Assembly (NCBI RefSeq): GCF_017744835.1
Contig: NZ_JAGIAM010000002.1
Coordinates: 248,001-312,000, forward strand
Reading direction: 5' to 3'
Source of the DNA: Sphingomonas sp.
GTDB taxonomy: Bacteria; Pseudomonadota; Alphaproteobacteria; Sphingomonadales; Sphingomonadaceae
Length of the DNA stretch: 64,000 nucleotides
Part shown: piece by piece, positions 58,039 through 64,000 of the stretch
Layout of the letters: each line of letters begins with the position of its first letter
How positions within the stretch are numbered: position 1 is the stretch's first letter
The notes under the pieces: generated by a model
What the model was told of the DNA's origin: nothing
The model's input: only the letters and a program-made list of their open reading frames with translations
Database searches by the model: none
Made by a program: the position numbers and the translations under genes

Positions 58039-59349
58039 GTGGCGCTGACACCCATATCCACCGACGACGCGCTCGCCGTGGCGGCCCCCCGACCGGGCGC
58101 CGACTATCGCCCCGCGCTCGCGCTGCTCGCCACCCTCTTCTTCATGTGGGGGTTCATCACCGTCATCAACAACACGCTCCTCCCGCACCTGAAGAGCGTG
58201 TTCGAGCTCAACTATCTCCAGACGACGCTGATCGAATCGACCTGGTTCGTCGGCTATCTCGTCGCCTCGATCCCCGCGGCCAAGCTGATCGAGCGGATCG
58301 GCTATCAGAAGGCGCTGTCCGTCGGCCTCGCGGTGATGACCGCGGGCTCGCTGGGCATGATCCTCGCGGCGGCGCTGCCCTCCTATGGCGTGACGCTCGC
58401 GTCGCTCTTCACAGTCTCGTGCGGGATCGCGCTGCTCCAGGTCGCGGCGAACCCCTATGTCGCGGTGATCGGCCCGCCCAACACGGCCGAAGCGCGGCTG
58501 ACGCTGGTCCAGGCGTTCAACACCACCGGCGATGTCCTCGCGATCGTCTTCGGCCGCTATCTGATCCTCGCGCGCACCACTGCCGGCACTTCGGCCGAGG
58601 GCACGCAGCTCACGCACGCCCAGCGCATGGCCGACGCGCAGGCGACGCAGCTTCCCTATCTGATCGTCGCGATCGTGCTGTTGGTGCTGACGGTGGTGAT
58701 CGCGCGCGCCAAGCTGCCCGCGCTCGGCGCCGCCACGCGCCGCGCCGCCGCCGAGGAGCGCAAGCATCTGTCGCTGTGGCGCCACCGCAACCTGGTGCTC
58801 GGCTGCGTCGCCATCTTCCTCTACGTGCTCGCCGAGATCGGCGTGGGCAATCTGTTCATCAACTTCGCCTCCCAGAAGGACGTCGCCAACATCACGCACG
58901 AGGAGGCTGCCTTCTACCTTACCTTCGTGTGGGGCGGGATGATGGTGGGCCGCTTCGCCGGCGCCTGGATCATGCGCTATTTCGCGCCCGAGAAGGTGCT
59001 CGCGATCTTCGCGCTGGGCGCGCTCGTCTCCGCACTCGCCGCCACCTTCGTCTCCGGCCCCGCCGCAATGTACGCGCTGATCTTCGTCGGCCTCTTCCAC
59101 TCGATCATGTTCCCCACGATCTTCGCCCTCGCGATCCGCGGGCTGGGGCCGCTGACCGAAGAGGGATCGGGCCTGCTGATCATGTCGATCGCGGGCGGTG
59201 CGCTGGTGTTCATCCAGGGACAGATCGCCGACGTCTTCGGCCTGCAATGGGCCTTCATCGTCACGGCGATCTGCGAGCTCTATGTGCTCTATTACGCGAT
59301 CTGGGGCGCGAGGGTGCCGGTCGCCTTCACACAGCAGCCGACGGGCTAA
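58039..59349 (+). CDS. MFS sugar transporter, FucP-like
   Basis: LATLFFMWGFITVINNTLLPHLKSVFELNYLQTTLIESTWFVGYLVASIPAAKLIERIGYQ; VAANPYVAVIGPPNTAEARLTLVQAFN; GTG start with GGGAGAGG. Confidence 0.9.
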   Translation: MALTPISTDDALAVAAPRPGADYRPALALLATLFFMWGFITVINNTLLPHLKSVFELNYLQTTLIESTWFVGYLVASIPAAKLIERIGYQKALSVGLAVMTAGSLGMILAAALPSYGVTLASLFTVSCGIALLQVAANPYVAVIGPPNTAEARLTLVQAFNTTGDVLAIVFGRYLILARTTAGTSAEGTQLTHAQRMADAQATQLPYLIVAIVLLVLTVVIARAKLPALGAATRRAAAEERKHLSLWRHRNLVLGCVAIFLYVLAEIGVGNLFINFASQKDVANITHEEAAFYLTFVWGGMMVGRFAGAWIMRYFAPEKVLAIFALGALVSALAATFVSGPAAMYALIFVGLFHSIMFPTIFALAIRGLGPLTEEGSGLLIMSIAGGALVFIQGQIADVFGLQWAFIVTAICELYVLYYAIWGARVPVAFTQQPTG

Positions 59350-59352
59350 GCA

Positions 59353-62055
59353 CTATTCTTCGCCACCCCGGCGCCGGCGCGCCGGGGGCCGGGCGACGCT
59401 GTCGAGCGCCTCGGGGATGAGCGCCAGGTTCTGGATCGCGGCGAGCCCCCATTGCGCCGTGGCATTGGTCGACACGCCGGGCCATTCGACTCCGCCGCCG
59501 GGCAGCGGCACGCGCGGATCGCCGTCGGCCATCGCCAGGCCCGCGTCGCCCGAATAGAATTCCTCCGCCGCGCGTCGGGCCAGTGCCTCGTCCTTGTCGT
59601 GATAGGCGGCGAAGGCCGTCAGCCGCGAATGCCCCTGCCTCAGGTTGCGCGGGCCGAAGGGTTCGCCCCATTTGGCGACGAACTCCTCGCGCGGCGCATT
59701 GTACCAGCGGCAATAGTCGAGCCAGGCAGCACGGTAGCGCGGCACGTCGAGCAGGCTCAGCAGCTCCGAATTGACTTCGACTGCGCCGAACACTGCATTC
59801 AGATGCGACATCTCGCGGCGGGGTCCCGGATCGAGGAAACGCCCGCTCGCCAGGTCATAGGGCGCGCTGCCGGTGAGCCAGCCGTTCGGCAGGCGCCCGA
59901 TGCTGTCCATCCCGGCGACGATGCGGTCGCGCCACTTCTTGTCGCCCGTGCGCTCCCATTCGGTGAGCCATGCCCCGGCGAGCACTGCCCAGGTGGTGCC
60001 GAAAGTCATCTCGATCACGCCCGCGGGCAGCGGCTTGTGCTCGTTGCTCGGCACCTTGCGGCCGATCTCGACCGTGCGCAGTGCCTCGTGCGAATTCACC
60101 AGCGCGCGCAGCAGGTCGCCCGCGCGCTCGTCGGCGGTGAGGTAATAGAAGATTCGCCGATAGGCGGCGTTGCTCACGCGTGGCTGCTTCGAGCTGTCGC
60201 TGAAATGCTGGACGCCGTGGCGCGTACCGAGCCCGGCGAAGCGGCCCATGTGATAGACGTCGACTTCGCCCGTGTGCCGGGTCATCGCCTCTGCGAAGCG
60301 GAAGGTCTTGCCGTCGCCCGAGCGCAGCGCTGCGTACCAGAGCCATAGGTCAGTCGAGAGCTCGCTGTTGTCCCATGCGAAGCCGCCGATGTCGTAGCGC
60401 CACTGGTGCCGGTCGGCGTCGTAGGTGTGCATCACGTCGCCGTGGTTCCAGAAACCGTACCAGCTGCGCCGATCGACTTCGCCCGCGTAGAAATCGACCA
60501 GGTTGGCGAGCTGGTCCTCGATCGCGGCGCGCTTGGGCGTCGAGCGGTCGGGCAGGCCCCAGTCGCCGAACACGCCCGCGGCGTGGACGCGCGCGGGATC
60601 GACCATCAGCTGCGGCGGCGTTGCGCTCGCCTGCGCCAGCGCCTGGAGCCGGGGCGTCTCGGGTGTGGCGTCGAACGCCCAGAGCGTCAGCTCGCTGGTC
60701 CGCGCGATGCCGGTCGCGCTGTCCCAGCCGGGCTCATAATCCTCATAGGTGATGTCGAGGCCCTGGTTCTGGGCGTCATAGCCCTCCATCCCCATCGTGT
60801 CGTGATAGGGGCGAAGGTCCATCGGCTTGGCGTCGGGCGACCAGAGCCACGCGGTCAGCGTCGCCTTGTCGGAAGCGGCACCGCGGATGTCGAGCTGGGT
60901 CGGGTGGCGCTGCCAGAAATAGCGCATCCCGATCGCGCCGCCGCCCTGTGGCGATCCGACATAGGCGAGGCCCGGCGCCCGCCGCCCCTCGCCCGCGTCG
61001 ATCCAGGCCTGCCCCTCGTGCGTGCGCTTGGCGAGGGTGAAGCCATTGGCGGAAAGCTGCGCCAGACTGAAGTCCGACCAGGCAGCAATGCGCTCGAGCA
61101 ATTGCCCCACCGGCGCGCGCATCTCGGCAATCGGCCCGACCGCGCGGCCGGCGATCTGTGCGTCCCGCACTGCCTTGCCGGGATCGCGCCTGAGCCCGGT
61201 GAGCGGGCGCACCGCCTCGACGAACATCGCGTCCTCGCCGGTGGCGAGGCGGATGTGCCGGTCGTGCAACTCGCCGCGCATCGGCACGCCCAGCGCGATG
61301 CCGAGACCGGAGACATAAAGCTCCGCCGGGTTGAGGTCATAGACGAAGCTGTGGACCAGCCGCAGCCCTTCCGACCCCGCATAGGCATAGAGGCGGATGC
61401 TGAAGGGCAGCACCGCACGCGTGCCGGCCAGGTGCCAGCCCTCGACGCGCACTACCGCGCGGACGGGGCCGCGCTGCTCGACCACCACGCGATCGATGCG
61501 GCAGCCGAGCGGCTGGCGCTCGCCGTCGGGCCCGCCGGCGCGCACTTCGCCGACCAGCGTGGCGTTCTCGACCAGCACCCGGTCGCCGCTCGTCGCGCGG
61601 CGCACCAGCGCGGCGCCGCTGCGGCCGATCTCCCAGCTGCGCGCACCCGAGCGGATCACCACGGCGTCGGGTCGCTCCTCGACCGACACCGGGCTCTGCG
61701 GCGCCGCCTCGCGACCGGGAGCCACCACCAGCGGTCCGGTCCTGCCCGCATCGGCAGGGATCGCATGCGCGGTCCATTTGATCGAGCCGTCGGGCCACCA
61801 GGCCATCGGCCAGCTCTGCGAAGGCACCGCCGCATCGCCTGCGCGCACGGCCAGCCGCTGGCGCTTCGGCAGCGCCCCCTTGGGCCAGGCCACGCCGAAG
61901 GTCTGGCCGTCGTGAGCGGCCGGGGCGGCGCCGTCGATCCAGCGGATGGGCGCTTCGTTCAGCCGGGGTGCGGCTTCGGCAGGACGCAGGGTAATCGGGC
62001 CCGCCGCCGCGGTCAGCAGCGTGCCTTGCATCAGCGTCCGCCGAGTGAAGCGCAT
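59353..62055 (-). CDS. Exported exo-rhamnogalacturonan lyase-like protein (PL26 / YetA-like)
   Basis: Tat-like MRFTRRTLMQG; APIRWIDG..FGVAWPKGALP, SWPMAWWPDGSIKWTAHAIPAD, long (alpha/alpha)-barrel-like C-terminus with YGFWNHGDVMHTYDADRHQWRYDIGGFAWDNSEL. Confidence 0.65.
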   Translation of the reverse strand: MRFTRRTLMQGTLLTAAAGPITLRPAEAAPRLNEAPIRWIDGAAPAAHDGQTFGVAWPKGALPKRQRLAVRAGDAAVPSQSWPMAWWPDGSIKWTAHAIPADAGRTGPLVVAPGREAAPQSPVSVEERPDAVVIRSGARSWEIGRSGAALVRRATSGDRVLVENATLVGEVRAGGPDGERQPLGCRIDRVVVEQRGPVRAVVRVEGWHLAGTRAVLPFSIRLYAYAGSEGLRLVHSFVYDLNPAELYVSGLGIALGVPMRGELHDRHIRLATGEDAMFVEAVRPLTGLRRDPGKAVRDAQIAGRAVGPIAEMRAPVGQLLERIAAWSDFSLAQLSANGFTLAKRTHEGQAWIDAGEGRRAPGLAYVGSPQGGGAIGMRYFWQRHPTQLDIRGAASDKATLTAWLWSPDAKPMDLRPYHDTMGMEGYDAQNQGLDITYEDYEPGWDSATGIARTSELTLWAFDATPETPRLQALAQASATPPQLMVDPARVHAAGVFGDWGLPDRSTPKRAAIEDQLANLVDFYAGEVDRRSWYGFWNHGDVMHTYDADRHQWRYDIGGFAWDNSELSTDLWLWYAALRSGDGKTFRFAEAMTRHTGEVDVYHMGRFAGLGTRHGVQHFSDSSKQPRVSNAAYRRIFYYLTADERAGDLLRALVNSHEALRTVEIGRKVPSNEHKPLPAGVIEMTFGTTWAVLAGAWLTEWERTGDKKWRDRIVAGMDSIGRLPNGWLTGSAPYDLASGRFLDPGPRREMSHLNAVFGAVEVNSELLSLLDVPRYRAAWLDYCRWYNAPREEFVAKWGEPFGPRNLRQGHSRLTAFAAYHDKDEALARRAAEEFYSGDAGLAMADGDPRVPLPGGGVEWPGVSTNATAQWGLAAIQNLALIPEALDSVARPPARRRRGGEE

Positions 62056-62069
62056 GGGTCTGGTCCTCT

Positions 62070-62726
62070 TCAGGGTCGGCCGATGCGCACGTCGCGCACC
62101 CGCAAATGGCTCTTGGTGGTCCGCAGCGCGAACCAGCCGCGCGTGTAGGGTTCGGCGTCATCGAGCGCGAAGATCCGCCGTCCATCGCGCTCCACGGCAA
62201 TGCGACGGCCGTCGGCGATCAGCCGGATGCGCGTCCAGCGATTGGGCACCAACATATTCTCCGCGCCCTTCAGGTCGTGCTCGGGAAGCAGCGGACGGTT
62301 GCCGGGCTGGCCGATATAGCGGCGGAAGCGCGTCGTCGTGTTCCGGTTGCCGCCGATGCCGACGTAATAGGTTTTTAGGTCGTCATATTGCGCGAAGGCG
62401 CCCGAGCGCGGGCGGGCGAACACCGATCCCTTCGACGCGGCGGGGTCGGTCGCCATCCAGAAGGCATTGAGGTCGCTCACCTGGTCGTTGGGACCGCCTT
62501 CGGACACGGCCATTGCCTCGAACTCGATCGCGACGGGGCCGGACAGCGGCTTGGCGTACCAGAGCGACAGGCCCGCGGGCGTGTCGATGTCGACCACGCC
62601 GCCGGTGAACGACACATGCGAGGGCTGCTCGGCCTCGACACGCCATGCGTCTGACGCGGGCCGGACCGCTCCGGCAGCGCAGCCGGACAGGGCAAAGGCA
62701 GCGACCACGACCCGAAGCAACGCCAT
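62070..62726 (-). CDS. DUF6250-like putative lipoprotein
   Basis: Lipobox LSGC; NDQVSDLNAFWMATDP, YDDLKTYYVGIGGNRNTTTRFRRYIG, RPLLPEHDLKG, PYTRGWFALRTTKSHLRV. Confidence 0.7.
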   Translation of the reverse strand: MALLRVVVAAFALSGCAAGAVRPASDAWRVEAEQPSHVSFTGGVVDIDTPAGLSLWYAKPLSGPVAIEFEAMAVSEGGPNDQVSDLNAFWMATDPAASKGSVFARPRSGAFAQYDDLKTYYVGIGGNRNTTTRFRRYIGQPGNRPLLPEHDLKGAENMLVPNRWTRIRLIADGRRIAVERDGRRIFALDDAEPYTRGWFALRTTKSHLRVRDVRIGRP

Positions 62727-62774
62727 TCCCCTCCCTCTCGCGGTGGTCCGGATATCGGCCCCGCGTTGCCGCAC

Positions 62775-62793
62775 GATATCAGCAATTGAAGCG
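62775..62793. promoter_or_regulatory. Candidate regulon operator site G2 (GATATCA-GCAAT-TGAAGCG)
   Basis: 7 of 8 core positions; nearer the DUF6250-like gene. Confidence 0.35.
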
Positions 62794-62814
62794 GGTTCGC
62801 AATATATGTAGCAT

Positions 62815-62833
62815 CATGCCACAATATGGAACT
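62815..62833. promoter_or_regulatory. Candidate regulon operator site G1 (CATGCCA-CAATA-TGGAACT)
   Basis: Complete core match TGCCA-N5-TGGAA, 27 nt upstream of GH105 gene. Confidence 0.5.
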
Positions 62834-62860
62834 AGCCGTCGTGCGGCAGGGGGAGAGGAC

Positions 62861-64000
62861 ATGACACGCACGCTTGCCTGGGCGCTTGCCGCCCTGCCGA
62901 TCGCCACCGCGTTACCTGCCGCGGCCCAACCCGCCACGTTCCCGACCACCAGCTTCGAGCGTCCGCAGCTCCCGCCGCGGCCCGACACGCGCTTCGATCC
63001 GGCAGCTCTTCCCGATCCGCCGCGCGTGCTGGCGCTGCTCGACTATACCGCGCTCGCCCAGATCGACGCGCTCGCCACCCAGCCGCTCAGGCTCCGCAAC
63101 AACGCGATCCGCGAGCCGAGTGCCAATTGGGTCGCCGCCGCCTTCTACACCGGCGCGGCCCGGCTCGCGCGCAGCTCGAAGCGGCCGGAGATCCTCGCCT
63201 TTCTCCGCGCGGTGGCCGACCATTACAACTACGGCTTCCGCGGCACGACGCCGCGCGCGATGATCAATGCCGACGACCAGGCGATCGGCGAACTCTATCT
63301 CGAGCTCCATGCCCGCATCGGCCAGCCGGGAATGCTCCTGCCGCTCAGGCAGCGGATGGACTACACCTTGCCCTCGCTGACGAAGGAGCCCGCGCCCGCG
63401 CAGCTCACCTGGTGGTGGTGCGACGCGCTCTACATGGCCCCGCCGGTGCTCGCGCGCCTCTCGGCGGTGACAGGCGACCCGGCCTATCTCCGCGCAATGG
63501 ATGTGCAGTGGTGGCGCACTTACGATCGGCTGTGGGATCCCGCGGAAAAGCTTTATTTCCGCGACGAGCGCTTCGTCACGCGCCGCTCGGCGACCGGCAA
63601 GAAGATCTTCTGGTCGCGCGGGATGGGCTGGGTCGCGGGCGGCTATGCGCGCGTGCTCGAATCGATGCCCGCGGACTTCCCCTCGCGCCCGCGCTATATC
63701 GAGGCCTTCCGCACGATGATGACGCGGCTGCTCCCGCTCCAGCGCGATGACGGCATGTGGAGCGCCAGCCTGCTCGATCCCGAAGCGCTGCCTGGGCCCG
63801 AGGCGTCAGGATCGGCTTTCATCACCTATGCCATGGCCTGGGGCATCAACCACGGCATCCTCGATCGCAAGACCTTCCTCCCGCACGTGCTGCGCGGCTG
63901 GGCCGGGCTGACCAATGTGGTCCAGCCGAACGGGCTGCTCGGCCATGTCCAGCGCACCGGCGACCAGCCCGTCCCCACTGCGCCCGGCGATACCGGGCTC
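62861..64000 (+). CDS. Exported unsaturated glucuronyl/rhamnogalacturonyl hydrolase, GH105 (3' truncated by window edge)
   Basis: Not in the ORF track because it has no stop in window; manual translation MTRTLAWALAALPIATALPAAAQP...WWWCDALYMAPPVLARLSAVTGDPAYL...FWSRGMGWVAGGYARVLE...LLPLQRDDGMWSASLLDPE. Confidence 0.88.
   Translation, partial: MTRTLAWALAALPIATALPAAAQPATFPTTSFERPQLPPRPDTRFDPAALPDPPRVLALLDYTALAQIDALATQPLRLRNNAIREPSANWVAAAFYTGAARLARSSKRPEILAFLRAVADHYNYGFRGTTPRAMINADDQAIGELYLELHARIGQPGMLLPLRQRMDYTLPSLTKEPAPAQLTWWWCDALYMAPPVLARLSAVTGDPAYLRAMDVQWWRTYDRLWDPAEKLYFRDERFVTRRSATGKKIFWSRGMGWVAGGYARVLESMPADFPSRPRYIEAFRTMMTRLLPLQRDDGMWSASLLDPEALPGPEASGSAFITYAMAWGINHGILDRKTFLPHVLRGWAGLTNVVQPNGLLGHVQRTGDQPVPTAPGDTGL

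Noticed and set aside
55062-58061. 999-aa minus-strand ORF antisense to GH2
   Set aside because: Same GC-skew artefact; the plus-strand GH2 has catalytic motifs and a signal peptide

Overview
High-GC alphaproteobacterial chromosome segment, Sphingomonas-like judging from protein flavour and palindromic repeats. The first ~17 kb is mostly housekeeping: the 3' end of a pstS-pstC-pstA-pstB-phoU-phoB phosphate operon, two tandem secreted Pro/Ala-rich proteins, an SDR, DUF2794, cysE/epsC-like, a TSUP permease, ahpC-ahpF-oxyR, moaE-moaD, pgsA and an LplT-like MFS. After a GH43/LacI module and a kinase-mobA-qor stretch, ~22.6-64 kb is a large carbohydrate island for pectin, specifically rhamnogalacturonan-I. 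It combines (i) an L-rhamnose oxidative diketo-hydrolase pathway (rhamnose dehydrogenase, rhamnonate dehydratase, KDR 4-dehydrogenase, FAH-type hydrolase, mutarotase), (ii) LutABC-type lactate oxidation, (iii) a TonB-dependent receptor, and (iv) GH51, PL11, two CE12-like esterases, GH28, GH35, a further esterase, two GH105, GH115, two GH2, PL22-like, a GH43-like protein, a PL26/YetA-like protein, a DUF6250-like lipoprotein and two sugar MFS transporters. The last gene runs off the right edge. The main discovery candidate is a recurrent near-palindrome (core TNYCA-N5-TGRNA) upstream of at least five transcription units of the island, including the iclR-type regulator gene. This suggests one regulator coordinates depolymerisation, rhamnose catabolism and lactate oxidation. 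Also notable: mobile-type palindromic repeats at the 5' ends of three exported-enzyme genes, one inserted in frame just after the GH115 signal peptide; a putatively exported PL22-like enzyme; and a DUF6250-like lipoprotein paired with a PL26-like protein. No tRNA, rRNA, CRISPR array or transposase was recognised. All family calls come from reading the translations; no search was run.
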